Shown here: one piece after another, positions 17,357-25,657 of the stretch
Numbering within the stretch: the first letter of the stretch is position 1
How the letters are laid out: every line of letters starts with the position of its first letter
Origin: Micromonospora tarensis
GTDB taxonomy: Bacteria; Actinomycetota; Actinomycetes; Mycobacteriales; Micromonosporaceae
Length of the DNA: 64,000 nt
Assembly: GCF_016803395.1 (NCBI RefSeq)
Contig: NZ_JAEVHL010000010.1
Location: forward strand, 1-64,000
Direction: 5' to 3'
Program-made: the position numbers and the translations under genes
The notes under the pieces: generated by a model
What the model saw: the letters and a program-made list of their open reading frames with translations, nothing else
The model's database searches: none
Told to the model about the DNA's origin: nothing

Positions 17357-18334
17357 TCAGAAGTGGTAAGCCTGCTCGTACTCGGGCACCAGCACCCGGC
17401 TGCGCGGCGAGATCCGCCGGATCGCCGCGACCATCTCGTTCAGCCGGGTGCGATCGGTCTCGGCGACCGACGGCGGGTTCTCCAGCGCCGTCTCGAAGTT
17501 GTCGTAGTGCACCGGCACCACCACCTTCGGGTAGTCCAGGCCGGCCAACAGCCGGGGCAGGTAGTCGCCGGTGGTGGTGGCGCTCTGCATCGCCACCATC
17601 GCCACGTCGGGCGACAGCCCGGTGAGGTTCCGCTCGGCGACGTCGCTGGCCCCGGTGAAGTAGACCGACGGCCCGCCGTCGACCCGCAGCAGGTAGCCCA
17701 GCGTGTCGCCTTCCGGCAGGTCCGCGATGGTCGCCGGGCGCGGCGGCTGGTTCACCCGCACCCCGGGAAAGGCCACCGAGTACGACGCGTTGCGGCTGTG
17801 CAGCGAGCCGACCACCTCGATGCTGTGGTCGCCGAAGTCCAGCACCTCCCCGCCCTTCACGGCGCTGAGCTGCGTCGGCGGCAACCCGTAGGCCAACCCC
17901 AGGTGGTACGCGGTGAGCGTGCCGAACACCCGCGCGCCGGTGCGCTCGGCGATGTACGGCACGTCCATGAAGTGGTCCCAGTGGGTGTGCGTGACCAGCA
18001 CCGTGGTGGCCCGGTCGACGCGCCCGTCGATCACGTCGGTGCGCACGGTCAACGGGGTCGCCGTCTGGAACGCCCCGGTGAACAGCCCGGTGTCGATCCG
18101 GCTGAGGTACGGGTCGACGAGGACGGCGCGGTCTCCGATGTCGACACGCCAGCCGGCCGTACCCCACCAGCGGAAACTGACCGCGCCCTTGCGGCGAGCG
18201 GTGGGCCCGGGCGCGGCGGCCGTCGGCGCGGCCTGGGCCGGGGTGGCGGAGGTGGCGGCGAGTCCGCCGGCGGAGACCACTGCGGTGGTGGCGGCGGCGT
18301 CGCGCAGGAAACGACGGCGGTCGATACTGGGCAT
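17357..18334 (-). CDS. Tat-exported MBL-fold metal-dependent hydrolase
   Basis: A 325-residue protein. The N-terminus SIDRRRFLRDAA followed by a mild hydrophobic stretch and a PAQA-AP cleavage site is a twin-arginine signal, so the folded enzyme is exported. The metallo-beta-lactamase domain shows WWGTAGWRVDIGDRAVLVDPYLSR, the metal ligands in THTHWDHFMD, and later HSRNASY and VPVHYDNFE. This pattern is that of UlaG-like/beta-lactamase superfamily III hydrolases rather than true beta-lactamases. The substrate is unknown. GGGGAG lies 9 bases before the ATG. Confidence 0.88.
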   Translation of the reverse strand: MPSIDRRRFLRDAAATTAVVSAGGLAATSATPAQAAPTAAAPGPTARRKGAVSFRWWGTAGWRVDIGDRAVLVDPYLSRIDTGLFTGAFQTATPLTVRTDVIDGRVDRATTVLVTHTHWDHFMDVPYIAERTGARVFGTLTAYHLGLAYGLPPTQLSAVKGGEVLDFGDHSIEVVGSLHSRNASYSVAFPGVRVNQPPRPATIADLPEGDTLGYLLRVDGGPSVYFTGASDVAERNLTGLSPDVAMVAMQSATTTGDYLPRLLAGLDYPKVVVPVHYDNFETALENPPSVAETDRTRLNEMVAAIRRISPRSRVLVPEYEQAYHF

Positions 18335-18487
18335 GCGGATCTACTCCCCGTGGTCGGGTGACTGGGCACCTTGAGCCAACCAGCGGCACCCGGCGCAGGT
18401 CCAAGATCAGAGACCGTCGACTCCGATACGCCGCCGCATATCGGGCCTGCTCAGCGGAGCCGCGTCAGCGCTCAGGCCGGCGCGAAA

Positions 18488-19402
18488 TCAGTAGCCGCGC
18501 AGCGCCTCGACAACCGTCCGGGCGGCCTCCCCCATGGCCAGGTCCACGTCGATGCGGCGCGAGGCCAACCCGTCGGCTCGGGCGAAGACGGCGATCGCGT
18601 ACCGGCCCCCGTCGGGGTATTCGGCGACCCCGGCCTCCAGGTGCAGTCCGGGCAGCGTGCCGGTCTTCCCGGAGACCCGCACCCCGGGTGGGAAACCGGC
18701 GGCCAGCCGGGTCCAGAAGAGCTGCCGGGCCATCCAGGTGCGGACCATCGCGCAGGCGTCCGCCGGCCCGGCCTCGTCCCGCCAGATCAGGGTGAGCAGC
18801 CGGGTGATCTCCCGGGCGGTGCTGCTGGTCGTCTGCTCCGGGTCGAAGACCCGCATCGCCCGGACCCGCTCCACCGACAGGGTGGGGAAGATCCGGGCGA
18901 ACTCCGCCTCGGTCCGCGCGCCCACGTCGGCGAGCATCACCTCGACCAGCTCCCGAGGACCGCCGACGACGCGGGTCCGGACCAGCCCCAGCTCCGCCGC
19001 GAGCATCGGCAGCAGGTCCGGGCCGACCCGGCGCAGCAGCAGGTCGGCGGCCGTGTTGTCGCTTACCGACATGGCGAAGTACGCGAGGTCGCGCAGCGAC
19101 ACCTCGGCGTCGTCGGTGCAGCCGGCCAGGCCCCACCCGCCGAGCCGGTCACCGGCGGTGACCACCACCCGCTCGGTCGGGTCCAGCTGACCGGCCCCGA
19201 CCTGCCGGGCGAACTCCAACACCAGCAGGATCTTGAAGATCGAGGCGATCACCACCTGCTCGTCGGCCCGGATGCCGACCTCCGCGACGCCGCCGGCCGG
19301 GACGCCGAGGCTCAGGTCCACGGCGTCCAGGTCGACGGCGTGCAGGCTCGCCGTCACCCCGGCGGCGGCGAAGATGGCCTCGATGCGTTCCTCCACGTCC
19401 AC
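18488..19402 (-). CDS. beta-lactamase-like serine hydrolase (class A fold)
   Basis: A 304-residue protein with the three class A motifs: SxxK in ASIFKILLVLEFARQV, SDN in MSVSDNTAADLLL and KTG in VSGKTGTLPG. No signal peptide is visible with the chosen start, so it would act in the cytoplasm unless exported another way; this is unlike true secreted class A enzymes. The GTG at 19402 is chosen because TACCGT ends 6 bases before it. GTG at 19396 is an alternative. It is divergent from a LysR-type gene with only 52 bases between start codons, the classical ampR-ampC arrangement. Confidence 0.85.
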   Translation of the reverse strand: MDVEERIEAIFAAAGVTASLHAVDLDAVDLSLGVPAGGVAEVGIRADEQVVIASIFKILLVLEFARQVGAGQLDPTERVVVTAGDRLGGWGLAGCTDDAEVSLRDLAYFAMSVSDNTAADLLLRRVGPDLLPMLAAELGLVRTRVVGGPRELVEVMLADVGARTEAEFARIFPTLSVERVRAMRVFDPEQTTSSTAREITRLLTLIWRDEAGPADACAMVRTWMARQLFWTRLAAGFPPGVRVSGKTGTLPGLHLEAGVAEYPDGGRYAIAVFARADGLASRRIDVDLAMGEAARTVVEALRGY

Positions 19403-19454
19403 CTCAGCACGGTAGCCAGCGGCACCGTGGCGGTGCTGGCGTAGGGTCCCGGCC
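19403..19454. promoter_or_regulatory. divergent beta-lactamase/LysR promoter region
   Basis: The 52 bases between the two start codons hold a TACCGT box (19414-19409, minus) and a TAGGGT box (19442-19447, plus), each 6 or 7 bases from its GTG, so both messages are probably leaderless. CAGCAC at 19405-19410 and GTGCTG at 19433-19438 are inverted around the centre and could be half-sites for the LysR protein. Confidence 0.45.
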
Positions 19455-20428
19455 GTGGACCTGCTCCGACACCTGCGGCACTTCGTGGTGGTCGCCCACG
19501 AGCTGCACTTCGGGCGGGCCGCGGAGCTGCTCGGGATGGCCCAGCCGCCGCTGAGCCAGTCGATCCAGCGGCTGGAACGGGAGCTGACCGTCGAGCTGTT
19601 CGACAGGTCCCGCCGCCAGGTACGCCTCACCACCGCCGGTGAGCTGCTGCTCGGCGAGGCCGAGGAGTTGCTCGCCGGCGAGGGCCGGCTGCGTAACCTG
19701 ATGCGCCAGGTGCGCGCCGGTGAGCTGGGCGTACTCCGGGCGGGAGTGCCGCCGGAGACGGCTGCGGTGACGCTGCGCGCGCTACTGGATGGGCTCACCA
19801 GCCGGGCACCCGGCCTGGACGTGGAGTTGCACGAGCTGACCACCGCCGAGCAGGTGCGGATGCTGGCGGAGCGAACCCTGGACGTCGGGCTCGTCCACCA
19901 CCCGGTGGCGGCGGACGGGCTGCGCTTCGGCGCCCCGGTGGACGTACCCCTGGGGGTGCTGCTGCCGCGCACCTCGCCGCTGGCGCGCGGCCGTGCGGTG
20001 ACGCTCGCGTCGCTGGCCGGCCTGGATCTGGTGGCCGCGCCGCGGGCCACCGCGCCCGGCTGGCACGACCACCTGCTGGCGGTGTGTCGACAGCACGGTT
20101 GGCGTCCGGCCCGGGTCCGCCCGGCCCGCAACCCGGAGTTCCTCTTCGGGCTGGTGCTGACCGGGGGTGGGGTGGCAGTGGAACCGGCGGCGGTGGCCCG
20201 CCGGGAACCCCGGATGGCCTGGCGGCCGATCGTCGGAGCGCCGTTGGCGAAGCGCACCTCGGCGGCCTGGCCGGACCGGTCGGCACACCCGGCGGCGGCG
20301 ATGTTCGGCCAGCTCGCCGCCGAGGTGGTGGCCGACGTCGACCCCAGCGCGCCGACCACCCCCACGCCGCCGCGCCGTCGGCGCCGGCGGCGCGGCCCTG
20401 GCCGGTGCTGTTCGACTCGACCGGGTGA
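19455..20428 (+). CDS. LysR family transcriptional regulator (3' end frameshifted)
   Basis: An N-terminal LysR helix-turn-helix (residues 1-60: HFGRAAELLGMAQPPLSQSIQRLERELTVELF) is followed by a substrate-binding domain (about 90-290). In the start frame there is no stop before the aldo/keto reductase, so the DNA as given encodes an apparent 641-residue fusion. The linker is low-complexity Arg. A one-base deletion near 20351-20372, in a run of C, restores the natural ending ARPWPVLFDSTG with TGA at 20426-20428. I therefore treat it as a separate 320-residue regulator with a probable sequence error. TAGGGT 7 bases before the GTG supports the start. By position it regulates the divergent beta-lactamase-like gene. 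Confidence 0.8.
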
Positions 20429-20528
20429 ACCGCTCCGGCGTTGCCCTCGTCACGCCGCGTTGTGCGGTGATTCGACGGGCCGGCCGGGTATGGATGACAG
20501 GCAACGAAGACGACGTGAAGGAGCCGCA

Positions 20529-21380
20529 GTGGCCAACACGATTCCCGACATCAGCCTGAACGACGGCACCACCATTCCGCAGCTCGGCTTCGGGGTGTTC
20601 CAGATCGAGCCGAAGGACACCGTCGCCGCGGTGACCACCGCGCTCGAGGTGGGCTACCGGCACATCGACACCGCCGAGATGTACGGCAACGAGGCCGAGG
20701 TCGGCGAGGCGGTACGCGGGTCCGGCCTCGACCGCAGCTCGGTCTACCTGACCAGCAAGCTGAGCAACGCCTTCCACCGCCCCGACGACGCCCGCCGGGC
20801 GTTCGATTCGACGCTGTCGGCGTTGAAGATGGACTACATCGACCTGTTCCTCATCCACTGGCCGCTGCCGACCCTGTACGACGGCGACTACGTCTCCACC
20901 TGGAAGGTGCTGGAGGAGTTCCAGCGCGACGGTCGGGCCCGCTCGATCGGCGTGTCGAACTTCCAGGTGGCGCACCTGGAGCGGCTGGCCGACGAGGCGA
21001 GCGTCGTGCCGGCGGTCAACCAGATCGAGGCGCACCCGTACTTCACCAACGACGAGGTCCGCGCGTACGGCCGTGAGCACAACATCCTCACCGAGGCGTG
21101 GTCACCCATCGCGCAGGGCAAGGTGCTGGACGACCCGACGGTGGTCGACCTCGCCGAGCAGCTCGGCCGGACGCCGGCCCAGGTGGTGCTCCGCTGGCAC
21201 CTGCAGCGCGGCGACATCATCTTCCCGAAGTCGACCACTCCGAAGCGGATCGAGGAGAACATCCGCATCTTCGACTTCGAGCTGGACGACGCGGCGATGG
21301 AGCGGATCACCGAGCTGGACAAGGGCGAGGTCGGGCGGCAGGGCCCGAACCCGGACACCTTCGCCTACCTGCCGGCGTAA
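20529..21380 (+). CDS. aldo/keto reductase
   Basis: A 283-residue NADPH-dependent aldo/keto reductase of the 2,5-diketo-gluconate reductase type. It shows IPQLGFGVFQI, the catalytic Asp and Tyr in YRHIDTAEMYGNE, Lys in YLTSKLSN, His in FLIHWPLP, and the NADPH-binding FPKSTTPKRIEENIRIFDFEL near the C-terminus. The GTG at 20529 has AAGGAG 5 bases upstream, a strong site that shows this is an independent gene and not the tail of the LysR frame. It ends before a clear terminator hairpin. Confidence 0.92.
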   Translation: MANTIPDISLNDGTTIPQLGFGVFQIEPKDTVAAVTTALEVGYRHIDTAEMYGNEAEVGEAVRGSGLDRSSVYLTSKLSNAFHRPDDARRAFDSTLSALKMDYIDLFLIHWPLPTLYDGDYVSTWKVLEEFQRDGRARSIGVSNFQVAHLERLADEASVVPAVNQIEAHPYFTNDEVRAYGREHNILTEAWSPIAQGKVLDDPTVVDLAEQLGRTPAQVVLRWHLQRGDIIFPKSTTPKRIEENIRIFDFELDDAAMERITELDKGEVGRQGPNPDTFAYLPA

Positions 21381-21402
21381 CGCGACGACCGGCGGTGGCG
21401 CT

Positions 21403-21438
21403 CACGGCAAGGGGGCTCGATCGGGCCCCCTTGCCGTG
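21403..21438 (+). terminator. terminator of aldo/keto reductase gene
   Basis: A perfect 14-bp stem (CACGGCAAGGGGGC and complement) with an 8-base loop starts 22 bases after the stop codon. Confidence 0.65.
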
Positions 21439-21458
21439 TGAAAGGACCACCCCGGGCG

Positions 21459-22168
21459 ATGCCGCTCCGCCGTACCACAACTGCTCTGCTGCCGCTGCTA
21501 CTGCTCGCGTCGCGGCCTGCGCGCCGAGTCAGGCCGCCGAGGCCCCCCGCTGGTCGGCCCCGGCGGTGTCAGCCCCGGCGGTGTCAACCCCGGCGAGCCC
21601 GGCGAAGCCACGCCCGGCGCCGACCAGCACGGCCGAGGTCCGCACCCGGGTCACCGGGGCCATGCTGGACCTGGACGCCCGGTTCCACCCGGAGACGGCG
21701 CAGTACACCGACGAGAACACCGATGCGTGGAAGTTGATTTCGCTGTGCCGGGCGAGCCTGCCGTCGGACATCAAGCGCACCGCCTACCGCGAGCGGAGCT
21801 GGGACGGGGACACCGTGTGGCTCCGACAGTACGTGGTCGGCTACCTGAAGGTGCCCGGCCGCAAGCTCGCCGACGAGCTGCGCTCCGTCCTCGCCACGTG
21901 CAAGCAGTACAAGGTGCCCAGCGACGGGCGCACCTCGACGATCGTGCGGCCCTCGCCCCCGCCGGTGCCGAACGGCCCGGACGTGATCACCTTCTGCGAG
22001 CGGCTGAGCGGCAAGGCGATCAGGCACCAGTGCACGCTCGTCCTGGTACGCGGCAACTTCGTGCTGGAGGTGGACGCCTCGGGTGGCAACGGTGACCTGG
22101 CGGCCAGCACCGCGCTGATCGCGAAAATCGCGCCGCTCGCGGTGGCCGCCCTGGAGAAGGTCGCCTGA
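21459..22168 (+). pseudogene. lipoprotein of unknown function, frameshifted in signal peptide
   Basis: The ATG at 21459 begins a typical lipoprotein signal (MPLRRTTTALLPLLLLAS), but the frame then shifts at about 21508-21514. In the next frame it continues AACAPSQAAEAPRW, giving a lipobox ending in Cys, and then about 210 residues to the stop at 22168. One missing base explains the break. The mature part has a Pro/Ala-rich linker and then a globular domain with four Cys (SLCRASL, ATCKQYK, TFCERLSG, HQCTLVL) and no known motif. If the shift is a sequence error, the product is a membrane-anchored extracytoplasmic lipoprotein of about 236 residues. Confidence 0.65.
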
Positions 22169-22213
22169 ACGCCGCCACGGCGCTCCGACCACGGCGAGAG
22201 TCGGTCGGCCGGG

Positions 22214-23056
22214 TCAGGACCCGACTTGCTCGGCGATCCGGCGGAACGCCGCCTGGGTCGGCGAGCCGGGCTCGGGAACATAGACGATCATCCGCTGCCC
22301 GGTCTCCGGCACCAGCAACACCCGGCACTCGAACTCCAACGGCCCCAGGTCCGGGTGCGGCACCCGCTTGACCACGGGACGACGTTCCACGACGTCGTGC
22401 TCGGCCCAGAGCTGGGCGAACTGGGGCGAGGTGCCGAGCAGCTCGGTGACCAGCTCACGGATCGCCGGGTCGGCCGGATAGCGGCCGTAGGCGGCCCGCA
22501 GGTCCGCGACAGTGCTGCGGACGAACCGGAGCGCTTCGGCGTCGGTCCAGTAGCCGCTGGTCGGCGGCTGCCGAAACGTCCAACGGATCATGTTGCGGTC
22601 CGCGTCCGGCACGGCCGCGAGGTCACCCACGAAGTACGTGGCCAGGCGGTTCCAGGCCAGCATGTGGTACGCGGCGTCGACGAGGTACGCCGGGGTTTCG
22701 GTCATCGCGTCGAGCAGGTGCCGCAGGCCGGGCGGCACCTGCCGGCTCGGCCCGCGGGCCGGCGGCGGGTTCTCCCCGGCGAGTCGGAACAGGTACTCGC
22801 GCTCGTCCCGGCTCAGCAGCAGCGCCCGGGCCATCGCGGCGAGCACCTGCCGGGACGGGTGCGGCCCCCGGCCCTGCTCCAGCCGGATGTAGTAGTCGAT
22901 CGACATCCCGGCGAGCTGGGCCACCTCCTGCCGGCGCAGCCCGGGAGTGCGTCGGCGTTCGCCCTCGGGGAGCCCGACCTCGGCGGGGCGCAGCCGGGCC
23001 CGCCGGGTGCGCAGGAACGCCGCCAGTTCGCCCCGGCGCAGGCCGCTGCTCGTCAT
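22214..23056 (-). CDS. XRE-family regulator with MmyB-like ligand domain
   Basis: A 280-residue regulator. The helix-turn-helix is at about residues 10-75 (GLRRQEVAQLAGMSIDYYIRLEQGRG). The C-terminal domain has the MmyB-type PAS-like pattern PAYLVDAAYHMLAWNRLATYFVGD and LVTELLGTSPQFAQLWAEHDV, thought to bind a fatty-acid-like ligand. Genes of this family very often sit divergent to a short-chain dehydrogenase and repress it; exactly that neighbour lies at 23159, with 102 bases between the start codons. Confidence 0.9.
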   Translation of the reverse strand: MTSSGLRRGELAAFLRTRRARLRPAEVGLPEGERRRTPGLRRQEVAQLAGMSIDYYIRLEQGRGPHPSRQVLAAMARALLLSRDEREYLFRLAGENPPPARGPSRQVPPGLRHLLDAMTETPAYLVDAAYHMLAWNRLATYFVGDLAAVPDADRNMIRWTFRQPPTSGYWTDAEALRFVRSTVADLRAAYGRYPADPAIRELVTELLGTSPQFAQLWAEHDVVERRPVVKRVPHPDLGPLEFECRVLLVPETGQRMIVYVPEPGSPTQAAFRRIAEQVGS

Positions 23057-23158
23057 GCCTCCAGCATGCCCCGGGCGGGGCCGGCGAGGGTGGTACCGCC
23101 GGTCCCAGCCTCCGCACGTCTCTCCCGCCGTCGCCAGCCGGCGGACATCGTCGAGGGC

Positions 23159-23914
23159 ATGACGACGAACATGACCGCCCTGATCACCGGGGCCAACAAG
23201 GGGATCGGCTTCGCCACCGCCCGACAGCTCGGCAGCCTCGGCATGACCGTCCTGGTGGGGGCGCGGGACGCCGAGCGCGGTCGGGCCGCCGAGCGGAAGC
23301 TGCGCGACGGCGGCGCGGACGCCCGGTTCGTGCCGCTGGACGTCACCGACGCCGAGTCGGTGGCGGCCGCGGCGAAACTGGTGGAGGCGGAGTACGACCG
23401 GCTGGACGTGCTGGTCAACAACGCCGGCATCCTCCTCGCCGACGGCGCGCAGGGGCTGCCCAGCGAGACGACGGTGGCGACCCTGCGCCGACTGTACGAG
23501 ACGAACGTCTTCGCGGTGGCGGCGGTGACCAACGCGCTGCTGCCGTCGCTGCGTCGGGCCCCGGCCGCGCGGATCGTCAACGTCTCCAGCGAGGTCGGCT
23601 CGATCGCCGTGATGACCGACCCGAACGGCGCGCTGTTCGGGCTGACGTCGGTGCCCTACCCGTCGTCGAAGGCGGCGCTGAACATGCTCACCGCCATGTA
23701 CGCCAAGGAGCTGCGGGACACCCCGATCAAGGTGAACGCGGCGAACCCGGGTTACTGCGCCACCGACCTGAACGGCAACAGCGGCTTCCGCACCGCCGAG
23801 CAGGGCGCCGAGGTGAGCGTGCAGCTGGCGACGCTGCCCGCCGACGGGCCGAGCGGGCTGCTCTGGGGCTTCCAGATGGACGCCGGCGGCGGGTACGGCG
23901 TGCTGCCCTGGTGA
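23159..23914 (+). CDS. short-chain dehydrogenase/reductase (SDR)
   Basis: A 251-residue classical SDR. The NAD(P)-binding motif is TGANKGIG at about residues 10-17, followed by VLVGARD, LDVTDA and NNAG (VLVNNAGILLADG). The catalytic Ser is in IVNVSSEVG and the Tyr/Lys pair in VPYPSSKAAL. The C-terminus NPGYCATDLNGNSG is typical of carbonyl-reductase-like SDRs. It is probably repressed by the divergent XRE/MmyB regulator. The substrate is unknown. Confidence 0.92.
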   Translation: MTTNMTALITGANKGIGFATARQLGSLGMTVLVGARDAERGRAAERKLRDGGADARFVPLDVTDAESVAAAAKLVEAEYDRLDVLVNNAGILLADGAQGLPSETTVATLRRLYETNVFAVAAVTNALLPSLRRAPAARIVNVSSEVGSIAVMTDPNGALFGLTSVPYPSSKAALNMLTAMYAKELRDTPIKVNAANPGYCATDLNGNSGFRTAEQGAEVSVQLATLPADGPSGLLWGFQMDAGGGYGVLPW

Positions 23915-23924
23915 CGGTGAACGC

Positions 23925-23955
23925 TTGACCTGGAGCGCGCTCCAGCTTGCAGGGT
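23925..23955 (+). promoter_or_regulatory. MerR-type promoter/operator
   Basis: TTGACC (23925-23930) is followed after a long 19-base spacer by CAGGGT (23950-23955). The spacer contains the perfect 16-bp palindrome CTGGAGCGCGCTCCAG (23930-23945). A stretched spacer holding a dyad is the hallmark of promoters activated by MerR-family proteins. It drives the aldo/keto reductase at 23998; no MerR gene is adjacent. Confidence 0.6.
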
Positions 23956-23997
23956 GATCCGTGCGCCCACCGGTCGGGCGCACGAGAGGAGAACCCC

Positions 23998-24984
23998 ATG
24001 CGGTACCGCACGATCGGCACCGACCCGGCGACCCGGCGCGAGGTCAGCGTGCTCAGCCTCGGCGCGATGCTCTTCGGCAGCGCCACCGACGAGGCCACCT
24101 CGTACGCGATCCTCGACCGGTACGTCGAGGCCGGCGGCACGTTCATCGACACGTCCGACAACTACGCGTTCTGGGTGGACGGCGGGCAGGGCGGGCAGAG
24201 TGAGGAGCTGCTCGGCCGGTGGCGGCGCAGCCGGGGCGTCGGCACCGAGATCGTCATCGCCACCAAGCTGGGCGCCCGGCCGTTGGCCCCGGGGACCAGC
24301 TACCTGGACAACGCCGAGGGCCTGTCCGCCAAGGTGATCCGCGAGTCGGCGGAGCGCAGCCGGGACCGGCTCGGGATGGACCGGCTGGACCTGCTCTACG
24401 CGCACATCGAGGACCGCACCGTGCCGCTCCAGGAGACCGTGGAGGGCTTCGCCGAGCTGGTCACCGAGGGCACTGTGGGGCTGCTGGGCGCGAGCAACCA
24501 CCGGGCCTGGCGGGTGGAGCGGGCCCGCGCGCTGGCCGCCGCCGCCGGCCTGCCCGGGTACGAGGTGCTCCAGTACCACCGCAGCTACCTGCCCAACCGC
24601 ACCGACCTGGTCAGTGAACTGGACCCGGACGGCGAGCCGGGCGGGGTCGGCGGTGACCTGCTCAGCTACCTGCGGGCCGAGCCCGAGCTGACCCTGGTGG
24701 CGTACTCGCCGCTGCTCAAGGGGGCGTTCACCAGGGCGGACAAGCCACTAAGCGCGGCGTACGACCTGCCGAGCGCGCCCCGACGGCTGGCGGCGCTGCG
24801 GGACGTGGCCGGGCAGTGCGGCGCGACAGTCAACCAGGTGGTGCTCGCCTGGTTGCTGGGTGGTGAGCTGCCGTCCATTCCGCTGGTGGGCGCCTCCTCC
24901 GTGGCACAACTGGAGGAGAGCCTGGCAGCGGTGGACCTGGAGTTGACCGCCGAGCAGCGGCACCGCCTCGACACCACCTGGTGA
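23998..24984 (+). CDS. aldo/keto reductase
   Basis: A 328-residue aldo/keto reductase of the larger, Tas/YajO-like type. Residues seen include SLGAMLFG, the catalytic Asp and Tyr-equivalent in FIDTSDNYAFW, Lys in IATKLGAR, and LLGASNHRAW. The C-terminal cofactor segment is IPLVGASSVAQLEESLAAVDLELT. Where most relatives have Tyr after the Asp (DTAxxY), this protein has DTSDNY, which fits the YajO branch. AGGAG lies 7 bases before the ATG. The MerR-type promoter just upstream suggests that it is induced by a small molecule or stress. Confidence 0.9.
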   Translation: MRYRTIGTDPATRREVSVLSLGAMLFGSATDEATSYAILDRYVEAGGTFIDTSDNYAFWVDGGQGGQSEELLGRWRRSRGVGTEIVIATKLGARPLAPGTSYLDNAEGLSAKVIRESAERSRDRLGMDRLDLLYAHIEDRTVPLQETVEGFAELVTEGTVGLLGASNHRAWRVERARALAAAAGLPGYEVLQYHRSYLPNRTDLVSELDPDGEPGGVGGDLLSYLRAEPELTLVAYSPLLKGAFTRADKPLSAAYDLPSAPRRLAALRDVAGQCGATVNQVVLAWLLGGELPSIPLVGASSVAQLEESLAAVDLELTAEQRHRLDTTW

Positions 24985-25009
24985 GCTGTCACCAGCCGCC
25001 CCGTCGACC

Positions 25010-25525
25010 TCAGCTACCGGTCGGCGGGGCGGTCAGGTCGAGCTGCCAGTCGTTGGCGCGCATCAGCCGCCCCGGCGGGTACTCCAAACCGGTCTCGCCG
25101 AGCAGCGTGAACCCCGCCTTGCGGCAGACCGCGTTCGAGGCGGGATTGTCCACCGACGGGTAGGCGTGCGCGTAGCGGCGGTCCCGCCGGGCGCGGGCCA
25201 CGTCGAGGGCCGCGAGCACCGCGGCGGAGGCCAGCCCCTGCCCCCGGTACGTGGGCAGCACCGCCCAGCCCAGCTCGTACACCTGTTGCTCGCGCCACTC
25301 ACGGGCCCAGTAGCCGACGCTGCCGACCCGCGCGCCGTCCGGCAGCACCACTGTGAACATGCACCCCTGCCCGGTGTCGGCGAAGTGCACGTACCGGTCG
25401 TGTCGGGCGAGCACCTGCTCGTCGGTCTCCGAACCACCGGTGTGCCTGCGCGTCTCCGGGGAGTTGAGCTGCCGCAGCAGGTCAAGGTCGCCCTCCTGCC
25501 ACGGCTCGATGCGTACCCGTGTCAT
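25010..25525 (-). CDS. GNAT family N-acetyltransferase
   Basis: A 171-residue GNAT enzyme. The acetyl-CoA-binding A motif is LPTYRGQGLASAAVLAALDVA, preceded by YELGWAV, and followed by the B motif AYPSVDNPASNAVCRKAGFTLLGE. It belongs to the RimJ/RimL-like set, which acetylates amines or protein N-termini; the substrate is unknown. The second ATG (25525) is chosen because a G-rich ribosome site precedes it and the ten residues upstream are not conserved in character. It is divergent from the FMN reductase gene across a palindromic site. Confidence 0.88.
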   Translation of the reverse strand: MTRVRIEPWQEGDLDLLRQLNSPETRRHTGGSETDEQVLARHDRYVHFADTGQGCMFTVVLPDGARVGSVGYWAREWREQQVYELGWAVLPTYRGQGLASAAVLAALDVARARRDRRYAHAYPSVDNPASNAVCRKAGFTLLGETGLEYPPGRLMRANDWQLDLTAPPTGS

Positions 25526-25587
25526 CCCGCCCCCTGTTTCGTCGGCACCAGTCAAGCCGACCCCACCGACATTTCCCGCCCGAAACG

Positions 25588-25616
25588 CCGCCCGCTAGAT
25601 CCGATCTAGCGGGCGG
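25588..25616. promoter_or_regulatory. 29-bp palindrome between divergent genes
   Basis: CCGCCCGCTAGAT and its exact complement (13 bp each) flank a 3-base centre. It lies upstream of both the GNAT gene (start 25525) and the FMN reductase (start 25658), where a terminator would not be expected, so it may be an operator for a dimeric repressor. Confidence 0.45.
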
Positions 25617-25657
25617 CTGGCCGTCACCTCGCGCCCTGACCGTGGAAGGGGGTGGCG

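Noticed and set aside
18488..20365. A 625-codon frame that would extend the beta-lactamase-like protein
   Set aside because: The upstream half is antisense to the LysR gene and low in complexity. The -10 box and GTG at 19402 mark the true start.
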